Both the position numbers and the translations under genes were made by a program. DNA of 24,162 nt. It comes from Prevotella sp. GTDB lineage: Bacteria > Bacteroidota > Bacteroidia > Bacteroidales > Bacteroidaceae. Location: positions 1 through 24,162 of the forward strand of contig JAJWLX010000052.1 of NCBI GenBank assembly GCA_021636625.1, given 5' to 3'. A model generated the notes under the pieces. The model worked only from the letters and a program-made list of their open reading frames with translations, searched no databases and had not been told where the DNA came from. This document shows, piece by piece, positions 1 to 7,932 of the stretch (the first letter of the stretch is position 1; every line of letters begins with the position of its first letter).

Positions 1-19
1 TATTTCTCAAAAGCGAGTG

Positions 20-51
20 CAAAAGTACTAACTATTTTTCATTCCACCAAA
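20..51 (-). promoter_or_regulatory. Bacteroidetes-type promoter firing off the left edge
   Basis: On the minus strand a TTTG box (48-51) lies exactly 20 bp from a TACTTTTG box (20-27), matching the Bacteroidetes sigma-ABfr consensus TTTG / TAnnTTTG. Transcription would start near position 13 and run out of the window, so the gene it serves is not visible. The rest of 1-186 shows no credible coding sequence. Confidence 0.6.
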
Positions 52-186
52 TTTTCCGAGAAGAAAGTTGCATTTTTCTCCAGAATTTAACATTCATAAA
101 TACAACAAAGCTCTAAAACAGATCTTTCTCCTTATTATATATAGGCACAAATATTGCAAGAGCAGCGGGAGAAGTTATTTTATCTA

Positions 187-1242
187 TCAATGACTTGCCT
201 TCAATTCCTTGTCCCATTCCAGGAGTCGCTGATACTCTTTCTTGGTAATTCGCATAAAGCTACCATGCTGAGGACCCGTTACGCCCTTGATATCAACAGG
301 ATCTGAGAAATTGCGGAGATACTTATCTGCCTTACAGATACGATAGTGCTTAGGATGATCGCTATACTGGATATAAGCTACACGCCAGGTATCATCGCCC
401 ATCAACTGGAAGGCAGAGCTACCTTCGCAATTCTTCTTTCCTTCGAAACTTACGTAGTCATCCTCTACCGGTTCGCCCCATCCGTGGTTCAAGTGCTTGC
501 TGGTAGCAGTATAGATACCAGGTTTTCCACCTTCCTTCTTGATCAGCATGTGATAAAGACCATCGCTCTTCAAGAAGTTGATGTCAGCATCAATGGTAGC
601 ATATCCCCAATCGAAGAGAAGCTTTGGGGTAGTAATCTTGGTGAAAGACTTGTCAGCATAGCTATAATACATCCGATCATATTTTTCCTCCGCACGATTA
701 AGCATAGAATAATAGATCATGTATCCCCCCTTCTCACCATTTTGCCAACGATAGTCAGGATCCCAGAAAATCTGAGGAGCCCAGACACGGTTGATGGTGC
801 TCCAATCCTTGTAAGGAGACTGAGCGGTAGCCGCATCGCAGAAATTCTGCATACCCTTACGATAATCGAAAGTTACACTGGTCCAGTGAATGAGATCATC
901 ACTCTTCAAGAGATCGATACCATAGTTATCCCACTTATGGCTTTTTGCCACACACATATCCGTGGTCACCATTATATATCCCTTTCCATTATGGGTACGG
1001 GTGATATAGGCGTCGCGGGTTCCTCCTTCGATACGCGCATGCTCTGCAGGATCGAAGATAGGTTTACCATCATTAATGTCCTGATAGTTGTAGCCATCAC
1101 GAGATACTGCATACGCAGTCCACTCTCCCTTATCACTCATGTGACAATAGAGATATCCATAATCACCCTTTACTAAATTCTGTGCTGTCATTGGCATGAA
1201 AGTAGCCAAAGCCAGGAGTACTGTTGATAATTTCTTCTTCAT
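187..1242 (-). CDS. GH43-like secreted glycoside hydrolase (five-bladed propeller type)
   Basis: The product is 351 residues from the ATG at 1242. I prefer this start over one 8 codons upstream because it directly begins a signal peptide (MKKK, hydrophobic core, TAQ cleavage site near residue 21). The protein resembles glycoside hydrolase family 43, which mostly removes arabinose or xylose from plant polysaccharides. Candidate active-site positions are the Asp in GGTRDAYI (D77, catalytic base), the Asp in IDADI (D218 or D220, pKa modulator) and the Glu in CEGSSAF (E273, general acid). A conserved-looking His occurs in GPQHGSF (H326), and WAPQIFWDP (154-162) is another typical segment. Signal peptide and family suggest periplasmic or surface action. 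It has its own promoter and lies after the susCD operon terminator, so it is probably transcribed separately. The exact substrate cannot be read from the sequence. Confidence 0.7.
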   Translation of the reverse strand: MKKKLSTVLLALATFMPMTAQNLVKGDYGYLYCHMSDKGEWTAYAVSRDGYNYQDINDGKPIFDPAEHARIEGGTRDAYITRTHNGKGYIMVTTDMCVAKSHKWDNYGIDLLKSDDLIHWTSVTFDYRKGMQNFCDAATAQSPYKDWSTINRVWAPQIFWDPDYRWQNGEKGGYMIYYSMLNRAEEKYDRMYYSYADKSFTKITTPKLLFDWGYATIDADINFLKSDGLYHMLIKKEGGKPGIYTATSKHLNHGWGEPVEDDYVSFEGKKNCEGSSAFQLMGDDTWRVAYIQYSDHPKHYRICKADKYLRNFSDPVDIKGVTGPQHGSFMRITKKEYQRLLEWDKELKASH

Positions 1243-1282
1243 TATTTTTAATTTGTTAGTTGACAATTATAAGATGATGCTG

Positions 1283-1314
1283 CAAAATTACAACATTTTC
1301 CAGAAACTACCAAA
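1283..1314 (-). promoter_or_regulatory. Promoter of the GH43-like gene
   Basis: Minus-strand TTTG (1311-1314), 20 bp spacer, TAATTTTG (1283-1290), an exact match to the Bacteroidetes consensus. Start of transcription is expected near 1276, giving a leader of about 35 nt before the ATG at 1242. It sits between the upstream operon's terminator and this gene, which supports independent expression. Confidence 0.7.
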
Positions 1315-1391
1315 CCCTAAAGCCCCTGTAGTCATCGAAATGATGAAAAGTACTCCTTTTTGAACGATTTAGTACCTTCCATCCTATAAAC

Positions 1392-1421
1392 AAAAAAGGG
1401 GACCGGCCACTGCCAGTCCCC
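1392..1421 (-). terminator. Rho-independent terminator of the susCD operon
   Basis: On the minus strand a GC-rich stem (GGGGAC pairing with GTCCCC, one mismatch, then three more pairs, 4-nt loop; 1398-1421) is followed at once by TTTTTT (1392-1397). It lies about 100 nt after the last lipoprotein stop codon. This is a textbook intrinsic terminator. Confidence 0.8.
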
Positions 1422-1441
1422 AAGACGAGAGAGATATAAGT

Positions 1442-1478
1442 GTTGACTTGGTCAACAACGAGGCAAATCACTTTGCCT
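1442..1478. repeat. Two small perfect hairpins in the 3' region of the susCD operon
   Basis: GTTGAC-TTG-GTCAAC (1442-1456) and AGGCAAA-TCAC-TTTGCCT (1461-1478) are two perfect stem-loops a few bases apart, between the last lipoprotein stop (1519) and the terminator (1392-1421). Neither has a U-tract, so they are not terminators. They may protect the 3' end of the mRNA or belong to a 3'-derived RNA; that role is inference. Confidence 0.5.
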
Positions 1479-1518
1479 AATATTATATCCATTTATTATT
1501 TTAATAGAGTTTAATCTA

Positions 1519-2034
1519 TTATTCATAGAAGCCAGAATGTCTAACTCCCGAGATGCGATAAGTCAAAGCATTATCATCATCGCTGAACTTAACCTTGTAG
1601 CAGATGCTATCACAAGGAAGTCCATGAAGGTTCTTTCCCTGATTCAATAACACCTGACCTTCGAGCAACTCAACATTGCCTGCCTCAGCATTTGAAGGAT
1701 TATAGCTAGAACCAGCAGCTGCAGAGAAAGTTTTGGCAGCATAATCTACATTCACTTTCATCTGGACGCCCCAGAAGCCAGCATCCTGCAACCACATTTC
1801 CTTATCGCTATTGGCAGCAGTATTGTAGGTATTCACAGTAATGGTACCCAATCCATACGGATCTTCATACAAAACATTACCATTTTCATCTACAGCATCA
1901 ACCTGTACTTCCCAAATACCAGCCATCTGCTCAACGGCAGTTCCACCAGCCGACTCATCAGTCTCAGTATCACAAGACACAAGAGCGAAGCAGCACAGCA
2001 AGGCGAACATAAACATTGAAATATATTTCTTCAT
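1519..2034 (-). CDS. Lipid_bd (PF12888)-type small lipoprotein of a SusCD operon
   Basis: A 171-residue lipoprotein with a signal sequence and lipobox LVSC, lipidated at Cys21. The following residues are acidic (DTETDE), as is common for surface-exposed lipoproteins in Bacteroidota. The pattern matches my memory of the Lipid_bd family (putative lipid-binding hydrolase): GIWEVQVDAVDENGNVLYEDPYG near 40-60, YNTAANSDKEMW near 70-81, and a C-terminal YRISGVRHSGFYE. It is the last gene of the operon, 33 nt after the DUF5012-like gene, and is followed by hairpins and a terminator. BT2261, the lipoprotein in a characterised SusCD complex, is to my knowledge of this type, so it may be an accessory surface subunit of the importer. 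Enzymatic activity has no support here. Confidence 0.7.
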   Translation of the reverse strand: MKKYISMFMFALLCCFALVSCDTETDESAGGTAVEQMAGIWEVQVDAVDENGNVLYEDPYGLGTITVNTYNTAANSDKEMWLQDAGFWGVQMKVNVDYAAKTFSAAAGSSYNPSNAEAGNVELLEGQVLLNQGKNLHGLPCDSICYKVKFSDDDNALTYRISGVRHSGFYE

Positions 2035-2067
2035 AATCTTATTCCTTTAAAATCTTAATTTTTTTTA

Positions 2068-2784
2068 TTACTTCAATGTGATGACGAAATCCATTGATGT
2101 AGCATAATTCACCACGTAAGAGATTTCTCCTGTAGCAGGATCATACTTTCCATCCTTAAAACCTGTGGCAGAATCGCCCCAACCTTCAACAGAACTAGAA
2201 AGCAAGACCAGAGAATTATCAGCCAACAACTGGAAGTAACCTGTCATTGCGTAGCTTGAACCATAACCAGCCTTCTGATCATAGTAACCACCCATCATAT
2301 CACTTACATAGAAGATGCCAGGTGCAGCCTTAGTAACCTTCACGGTATAACCAGAGAAAGCTGTAGTAGTTACAGAACCATCATCTTTGTGATAATCACG
2401 ATGAGAACCAGCCTGTAGAGTATAAGTACCCGACATATCTGTTGTAATGGTTGGATCACAGACAGCCACAGTACGAGTAGTAGATACAGAGAAGCCATCA
2501 GCATTTGTTGCAGAATAAGTGATGTAATACAAACCAGCCTTAGAAGCATCTACAGTACCAGAAGTTACTACCTTAGAAGAATAATCCTCTCCATTCAATG
2601 TAGCTTTACATCCCTGCTCACTATAAGCTGTACCGATAGGCACCTGAACAAAGTCATCCCCCTGGATTTCCAAAACCGGATAATATGTAATCCTTGAATC
2701 AGTAAACTCCTCATCGTCGCTGCAAGAAGTAAATCCAACAGCTGTCATGCTGAGCATCAAGGCCAAAAACAATATCTTTTTCAT
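2068..2784 (-). CDS. DUF5012-type surface lipoprotein with Ig-like domain
   Basis: A 238-residue lipoprotein with lipobox FTSC and Cys21 followed by SDDEE, which fits the acidic surface-export signal described for Bacteroidota. Residues about 35-110 resemble a bacterial Ig-like DUF5011-type domain (IPIGTAYSEQG-like start, a GLYYITYSATNADG strand pair, RTVAV end). The remainder (about 115-238) resembles the C-terminal domain of BT_2262-like proteins (DUF5012). It lies 43 nt after susD and 33 nt before the Lipid_bd-type gene, in the same orientation, so it is almost certainly co-transcribed. By analogy with BT2262 it probably sits on the cell surface attached to the SusCD transporter and helps with ligand capture. 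The family assignment is from recalled sequence pattern, not from a search. Confidence 0.7.
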   Translation of the reverse strand: MKKILFLALMLSMTAVGFTSCSDDEEFTDSRITYYPVLEIQGDDFVQVPIGTAYSEQGCKATLNGEDYSSKVVTSGTVDASKAGLYYITYSATNADGFSVSTTRTVAVCDPTITTDMSGTYTLQAGSHRDYHKDDGSVTTTAFSGYTVKVTKAAPGIFYVSDMMGGYYDQKAGYGSSYAMTGYFQLLADNSLVLLSSSVEGWGDSATGFKDGKYDPATGEISYVVNYATSMDFVITLK

Positions 2785-2827
2785 ATCTTTTATCTTTATA
2801 TAATGAATGAATAAAAGTACCTATTGA

Positions 2828-4321
2828 TTACTTAACATCCCAGAATACAGGATCTGCCAAAGTCTTAACGGCAGGAGTATTCTTGTTCAGCTGACGCGCT
2901 GTTGAAGGATAAGGCATACGCTTGCACAAGCCGTTATTACCATAGTAATTAACAGCAGGCACAATCAGATTACCAGCAGTATAGCTTGTAGGATCCTTGT
3001 GAACCTTCTCAGCAGAAGCAGAAGACACGGCAGGAACATCAGTACGACGCTGCTCAGACCAAGCCTCAAAGTGATTACGATAGAACAAAGCAACCCACTT
3101 CTGCATATAGATCAGCTTCAACTTATCTTCCTTGGTAGCCTGCTTATCAAAGTTTACCTTATCACCAGCAATGAAATCTGAGTAACCTGCAACCTGTCGA
3201 GACAAGAAGTCATTCTCAATAGCAGCCTCATAATCAGCCTTGGCAGCAGCCTCATCATTGTTGAATCGCAACTCAACTTCAGCCTTCAGGAACTCAACCT
3301 CGCTAAGAGTAAAGAGATAAACCGGCATAGCTTTGGCAACCTCGGTATTAACGAGACTTACATCCTTATCCATCAACTTAGTACCATCCCATTCCAAATA
3401 CTTAGTCTTTGCACCAGGAATCTCACCAACATACTTTCCACTTGCAGCAGCCTTGTTCAAAGCATAGGCTTCACGAGGGTCGTTGGTAGCATTGAAGTAG
3501 GTTACCAATGGATATGCAGCACAGAAATTGTTTGCATTCAAAGAGAAGATATTACTATACCAAGGATTATACTGTCCCTCTGCATTGCTATATACATTAA
3601 ATACTACATCAGAAACCGGGAGGATACCGTTAGCCACGATAGCCTTAGCCTTTGCAGTATAATTAGCAGCATCTACATTTGCATCAATCAGACGCATATA
3701 CATACGAAGACGGAGGGCATTGGCAAAACGCTTCCAGCTATCCAGATTCTTGCTGAACATAGGGTCGGTCATATCGATGTTGTCAGAAGCTGCAATAGCT
3801 GCCTCTGCTTCATCCATTGCCTTCAAAACATTCTCATAAACACTCTGACCATCATCCCAAACCGGATTAGGATTAGAGCTACCCTGGCAGGCCTCTGTAT
3901 AAGGAGCATCACTACAAGCATCTACCATATACTGCATAGCCAAAGCTGTCATTACCTTGCAGACATAGAGGTTGGCTGTATTGGTAGTCTTACTTTCAAT
4001 ATCCTTGATATCAGTCATCGCACCGGCATAGATGGTACTATAGCAACGGTCAAAGAGCTGTGAAGCCTCATCAAAGTGAAGCTCAGCAATGTCGTTATAC
4101 TGATTATACTCAGGACGCTGCTCAAAATACTGAGCAAAATAGCCACCATAGGTGAACATCGCATCACCAGGAACCGCAGCTATGGCATTCTGCACAGCAG
4201 GGAACTCCAATGAAGGTGTAATATCACCAGAAGCAGGATAGTTTGGATTCTCATTGATATCCATATCGCAGCTAGAAAGCGCCAAGAGGCAAGCTGCACT
4301 ATATAATAATATTTTTTTCAT
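2828..4321 (-). CDS. susD-like: SusD/RagB-family nutrient-binding outer membrane lipoprotein
   Basis: The product is 497 residues from the ATG at 4321. A longer reading frame extends 25 codons upstream into susC, but only this start gives a proper lipoprotein signal (MKKILL..., LSSC, Cys18), and it has a Shine-Dalgarno-like AGGTGG 7 nt upstream. The mature N terminus (DMDINENPNYP) and the helical TPR-rich body are typical of SusD-like proteins, probably the SusD-like_2 type (PF12771). It acts as the lid over the SusC barrel, binding ligand at the cell surface and delivering it for TonB-driven import. It begins 13 nt after the susC stop, so the pair is translationally close. Ligand class cannot be read from SusD alone; see the peptide-import finding. 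Confidence 0.9.
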   Translation of the reverse strand: MKKILLYSAACLLALSSCDMDINENPNYPASGDITPSLEFPAVQNAIAAVPGDAMFTYGGYFAQYFEQRPEYNQYNDIAELHFDEASQLFDRCYSTIYAGAMTDIKDIESKTTNTANLYVCKVMTALAMQYMVDACSDAPYTEACQGSSNPNPVWDDGQSVYENVLKAMDEAEAAIAASDNIDMTDPMFSKNLDSWKRFANALRLRMYMRLIDANVDAANYTAKAKAIVANGILPVSDVVFNVYSNAEGQYNPWYSNIFSLNANNFCAAYPLVTYFNATNDPREAYALNKAAASGKYVGEIPGAKTKYLEWDGTKLMDKDVSLVNTEVAKAMPVYLFTLSEVEFLKAEVELRFNNDEAAAKADYEAAIENDFLSRQVAGYSDFIAGDKVNFDKQATKEDKLKLIYMQKWVALFYRNHFEAWSEQRRTDVPAVSSASAEKVHKDPTSYTAGNLIVPAVNYYGNNGLCKRMPYPSTARQLNKNTPAVKTLADPVFWDVK

Positions 4322-4328
4322 AAATGAT

Positions 4329-4334
4329 CCACCT
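4329..4334 (-). promoter_or_regulatory. Shine-Dalgarno-like site that fixes the susD start
   Basis: On the minus strand AGGTGG ends 7 nt before the ATG at 4321, directly after the susC stop codon. Most genes in this window lack a recognisable Shine-Dalgarno site, so this one stands out and supports the shorter susD start. Confidence 0.5.
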
Positions 4335-7300
4335 TTAGAATTTAACAGAAACATTGAAACCCATCTTGCGTGAGCTTGGGTTAGCAGAATACTCACCGAA
4401 GTTACCAGACAAGTCGTTACCGAATGAGCTTGATTCTGGGTCGATGAATGTATTGCTAGAAGGTGTCCAGAGGAAGAGATTGTTACCGAAGACAGAAACC
4501 TTAACGCCAGTCAAGAATGTCTTAGCCAACCAAGCCTTTGGCAAATCCCAAGAGAGAACTACAGAACGAAGCTTTACATAGCTCTTGTCAACCAAGAATT
4601 CTGCATCGTAGTTATCAGCACCATTGTTCCAATAGTTGTAGATATTGGTTGGTGTCAGAGCAGTAGTATTCTCTGTATAGATAGGAGCACCATTAGCATC
4701 TGTACCAGACTGAACCACAGAATTTGGAATAATCCATGGGTTACGATGGTTGTATGCAGTCTGGATAGCATTACCGGTGAAGTATGTAATATTCTTGGTA
4801 CGAGAGAACATCACACCACCCTTACGGATATCAAAGTCGAATGACAAACTGACACCCTTATAAGACAAGGTATTAGAAATACCCATCTGATACTTACTGT
4901 TCATGCTACCTACAATTTCCTGCTTATCAGTCTTCTGAGGAAGACCATTTGCATCTACGATCAAACGTCCCTGGTCATCACGCTTAGAAGTATAAGCCTT
5001 GAACACACCGAGTTCCTCACCTACGATAGCATAGAGAGAAGTACCGCCAGAGAAACCATAGATAACAGATTCACCGCCGAGTTCCTCAGGCAAAGAGATT
5101 ACCTTACTCTTGTTCTTGGTGAAGTTCCAAGAGAGATCCCATTTGAAATCCTTGGTCTTAATAGGAGTTACGCTTACCAAAGCCTCGATACCACGGTTGC
5201 GAATCTTACCAAGGTTCATGTTCTGATATGTGTAACCAGAAGCTGGATCCATATTCAAAGAGAAGATCTGCTTGTCTGAGTTTCTGTCGTAATATGAAAC
5301 ATCAAATGAAATACGGTTCTGCAAGAATGCCATGTTCAAACCAAACTCAAACTCTGTAGTCATCTCAGGGCTCAAAGTATTACTACCCAGAGTATTGCCC
5401 TTGGTATAAGCATTGTAGTTACCATTGGTGAATGGGAATTTACTAGAACCCCAGCCTGAAGTATTAGCTGAAGCCTGAGCATAGACAGAGTTTGTCATAT
5501 ATACGCTGGCATCATTACCAGTCTTACCCCAAGCAGCACGGAACTTACCGAAAGTCACGATCTTCTGAGCCTCAGGAGACAGGAACTTAGAGAACACGAA
5601 GCTACCTGTTACACCAGGATAGAAGAATGAGCGGTTACCCTTTGGAAGAGTAGAAGACCAGTCGTTACGGGCGGTCATTGTCAAATAAGCCCAGTCATCC
5701 CATCCGAGTTCTACCTGACCGTATGCACCCATCAAGCGACGAAGTGACTGATACTGATCAAGAGTTGGTTTCTCAGAAGAGTTTGTCAAGTTGAAATAAG
5801 TAGGTATAGTCAAATTAGTAACTGCACCATACAAGTATGTGTATTTACGCTCATTACCATTAAAACCGAGAGCTGCGTTTACATCCAACTTATCGATGAA
5901 CTTATGGGTGTAATTGAACATTGCATTGAAGTCCATCTCGCGGCGACGCTCTGTCTGCTCTGTTACAGAACCAGTCAAAGACTTCAATGCATCCGCCCAG
6001 TTTGGAGTGTTTGCATAAAGAGAAGACATGTTTGGTTCACCGGTGTTATGATCACCAGTAGTTGTATCAAGACCGAAACGTGTAGAGAACTTCAAATCGG
6101 TAAAGATATCCCAGTCAAACTGCAACTTACCATAGAAACGCTCAGACTCATACTCATTCTTGTAGTTATTCAAGATATAGTATGGGTTGGTTACACCATA
6201 AGGAGTATAGTAATAACCTGGAGTATTGAATGGATCATTCAAGTCCTTCATCTCTGCGATACTGATATCGCGAGGAGTCTGCATGATGGCATTGTACATA
6301 GAACCAGTCTTCTGACCAGTAGTCACGAAGTTGTTCTTCTGATAAGCATAGTTGGCAGACATGCTCAATGTTACATTCTTGATCTTGTGAGAAGCACGAC
6401 CTGAGAATGTATATTTGTTGTAACTATCCGCATCAGTAGGGATAATACCATCATCATGAATCTGAGAAAGACTCAAGAAGAAGTTACTAGCATCAGTAGC
6501 ACCATTGAAAGATACACTGTTGCTGTAGCGAAGACCCGTGTCAAAGAAGTCCTTTACATTATTCTTAATAGGAAGATAGCTCTTCAGTTTCTGAGAGTTA
6601 TCATAAACATTACCATATTTCAAGGTTGAGCCATCGAAAGCTGGTCCCCAAGAACCATTCTCGACATCAGTCTTGTCACCATACCAACCCATACCGAACT
6701 CGTTCTGGAGCTGAGGCAAACGAAGCACTGACTCAAACTGCAAACCACCATTATACTCTACACCAATACCCTTGTTCTGCTTCTTACCACTCTTGGTAGT
6801 AATCAACACAACACCATTGGCAGCACGGCTACCATAAAGTGCAGTTGCAGCAGCACCCTTCAGGATGGTCATGCTGGCAACATCGTCTGGGTTTACGGCA
6901 TTGGCACCATTACCAAAGTCATAACCGCTGTCCAAACTACTACTGCTAGAAATATAAGAGTCAGTACTAGAAACAGAAGAGTTGTTCAATGGCACACCAT
7001 CAACAACATACAAAGGCTGGTTGTTACCAGACAATGAGCTGACACCACGGATGATGACAGAATTAGAAGCACCTGGGTCAGAAGATGTAGAAGAAATCTG
7101 CACACCAGCTACCTTACCAGCCAAACTTGACATAACGTCGCTGGTACGAGACTCAGAGATTTTCTCACCGCCCACAACAGCAGCAGAATAACCCAAAGCC
7201 TTGCTAGAACGGGAAATACCCATCGCAGTAACAACAACCTCATCAAGGTTTCTTGAGTCTGCAACCAGCATAATCTTCATCTTAGCAGAAGCTTTTACTT

Positions 7301-7544
7301 TCTTTGGCTCCATACCAAGATAAGTAACTTCGAGAACAGCATCCTTACCTGCATTTGGCAGAGTAAAGTTACCATCCACATCTGTCACTGTACCAGTCTT
7401 TGTTCCAGCGATTTTAACAGATGCGCCAATTACCGGTTCACCGTCTTCCTGAGAAACAACCTTACCTGTAACAGTAGTCTGTGCGAGAGCCATTCCTGTT
7501 GAAAGAACAAGCCCTCCCATTAACATGGTTAGTCTTTTTGTCAT
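4335..7544 (-). CDS. susC-like: SusC/RagA-family TonB-linked outer membrane transporter
   Basis: A 1069-residue TonB-dependent transporter. It has a signal peptide (1-21, cleaved at ALA/Q), then a carboxypeptidase-regulatory-like domain (about 24-95, with VTGKVVSQEDGEPVIGASV). A TonB-box-like segment LDEVVVTA (100-107) follows, then a plug domain (about 115-240, with IIRGVSSLSGNNQPLYVVDGVPL typical of SusC), a long beta-barrel, and a C-terminal strand ending in Phe (GFNVSVKF). Length matches SusC proteins. It is the first gene of a four-gene operon (susC, susD and two surface lipoproteins) under a consensus promoter at 7587-7618. It imports a ligand captured by SusD across the outer membrane using TonB energy. 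No anti-sigma/ECF pair, hybrid two-component sensor or SusR-like regulator is visible next to it. Confidence 0.93.
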   Translation of the reverse strand: MTKRLTMLMGGLVLSTGMALAQTTVTGKVVSQEDGEPVIGASVKIAGTKTGTVTDVDGNFTLPNAGKDAVLEVTYLGMEPKKVKASAKMKIMLVADSRNLDEVVVTAMGISRSSKALGYSAAVVGGEKISESRTSDVMSSLAGKVAGVQISSTSSDPGASNSVIIRGVSSLSGNNQPLYVVDGVPLNNSSVSSTDSYISSSSSLDSGYDFGNGANAVNPDDVASMTILKGAAATALYGSRAANGVVLITTKSGKKQNKGIGVEYNGGLQFESVLRLPQLQNEFGMGWYGDKTDVENGSWGPAFDGSTLKYGNVYDNSQKLKSYLPIKNNVKDFFDTGLRYSNSVSFNGATDASNFFLSLSQIHDDGIIPTDADSYNKYTFSGRASHKIKNVTLSMSANYAYQKNNFVTTGQKTGSMYNAIMQTPRDISIAEMKDLNDPFNTPGYYYTPYGVTNPYYILNNYKNEYESERFYGKLQFDWDIFTDLKFSTRFGLDTTTGDHNTGEPNMSSLYANTPNWADALKSLTGSVTEQTERRREMDFNAMFNYTHKFIDKLDVNAALGFNGNERKYTYLYGAVTNLTIPTYFNLTNSSEKPTLDQYQSLRRLMGAYGQVELGWDDWAYLTMTARNDWSSTLPKGNRSFFYPGVTGSFVFSKFLSPEAQKIVTFGKFRAAWGKTGNDASVYMTNSVYAQASANTSGWGSSKFPFTNGNYNAYTKGNTLGSNTLSPEMTTEFEFGLNMAFLQNRISFDVSYYDRNSDKQIFSLNMDPASGYTYQNMNLGKIRNRGIEALVSVTPIKTKDFKWDLSWNFTKNKSKVISLPEELGGESVIYGFSGGTSLYAIVGEELGVFKAYTSKRDDQGRLIVDANGLPQKTDKQEIVGSMNSKYQMGISNTLSYKGVSLSFDFDIRKGGVMFSRTKNITYFTGNAIQTAYNHRNPWIIPNSVVQSGTDANGAPIYTENTTALTPTNIYNYWNNGADNYDAEFLVDKSYVKLRSVVLSWDLPKAWLAKTFLTGVKVSVFGNNLFLWTPSSNTFIDPESSSFGNDLSGNFGEYSANPSSRKMGFNVSVKF

Positions 7545-7586
7545 AATTTCTCTCTCTTAAATTTAACAACTTACAAATATCGGGTG

Positions 7587-7618
7587 CAAAGATACACACT
7601 TTTTATAAAATAAACAAA
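7587..7618 (-). promoter_or_regulatory. Promoter of the susC-susD-lipoprotein operon
   Basis: Minus-strand TTTG (7615-7618), 20 bp, TATCTTTG (7587-7594): exact consensus match and spacing. The expected transcription start near 7580 leaves a short leader of about 36 nt before the susC ATG, too short for an elaborate attenuator. Confidence 0.75.
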
Positions 7619-7650
7619 TTTTTAGCTAACAAAATGCAACCGAAACTTCA

Positions 7651-7715
7651 TTTTCTTCTACTTTTTGCATATTTTCCGCATATTTCTCTACTTTTCGATA
7701 GTTTTCTTCTATTTT
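7651..7715. repeat. Degenerate repeats upstream of the susC promoter
   Basis: TTTTCTTCTACTTTT (7651-7665), TTTCTCTACTTTT (7683-7695) and TTTTCTTCTATTTT (7702-7715) are near-copies, and GCATATTT occurs at 7667-7674 and 7678-7685. They lie 33-100 bp upstream of the -33 box. They could be regulator sites or simply AT-rich low complexity. Confidence 0.3.
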
Positions 7716-7768
7716 AAGCAACAAAAAGATATATTTCCCAAGAAAGTACCAAACAAACATACAGTTTT

Positions 7769-7815
7769 CAAAACAAAAGATAAGCGTGATGTTTTCAAAC
7801 AAAACACCACGCTTA
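7769..7815 (-). terminator. Terminator after the HAD phosphatase gene
   Basis: A long stem-loop: TAAGCGTG (7781-7788) pairs with CACGCTTA (7808-7815), one mismatch, then TGTTTT pairs with AAAACA around a 5-nt loop. On the minus strand it is followed by a T-rich stretch (TCTTTTGTTTTG). It lies 118 nt after the HAD stop and upstream of the susC promoter, so it separates the two minus-strand units. Confidence 0.6.
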
Positions 7816-7932
7816 CCTTATATTCTATAACAAAATGAAAGGCACCCATCTGCTTCCATTTTGAATCCGGAATCAAAATTCAATCTATTTTATATGAATC
7901 CTTATCTAATTTTGTACAAATGCTCATCTATT

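Noticed and set aside
346..1176. Long plus-strand open frame opposite the GH43-like gene
   Set aside because: It lies wholly antisense to a recognisable protein, has no family features and no promoter or start context.
1307..1492. 61-codon minus-strand frame after the susCD operon
   Set aside because: It covers three hairpins, the terminator and part of the GH43 promoter, so it is noncoding.
7908..7915. Plus-strand TAATTTTG that fits the -7 box
   Set aside because: No TTTG box at the right distance was noted and no plus-strand gene follows, since the HAD gene runs the other way.
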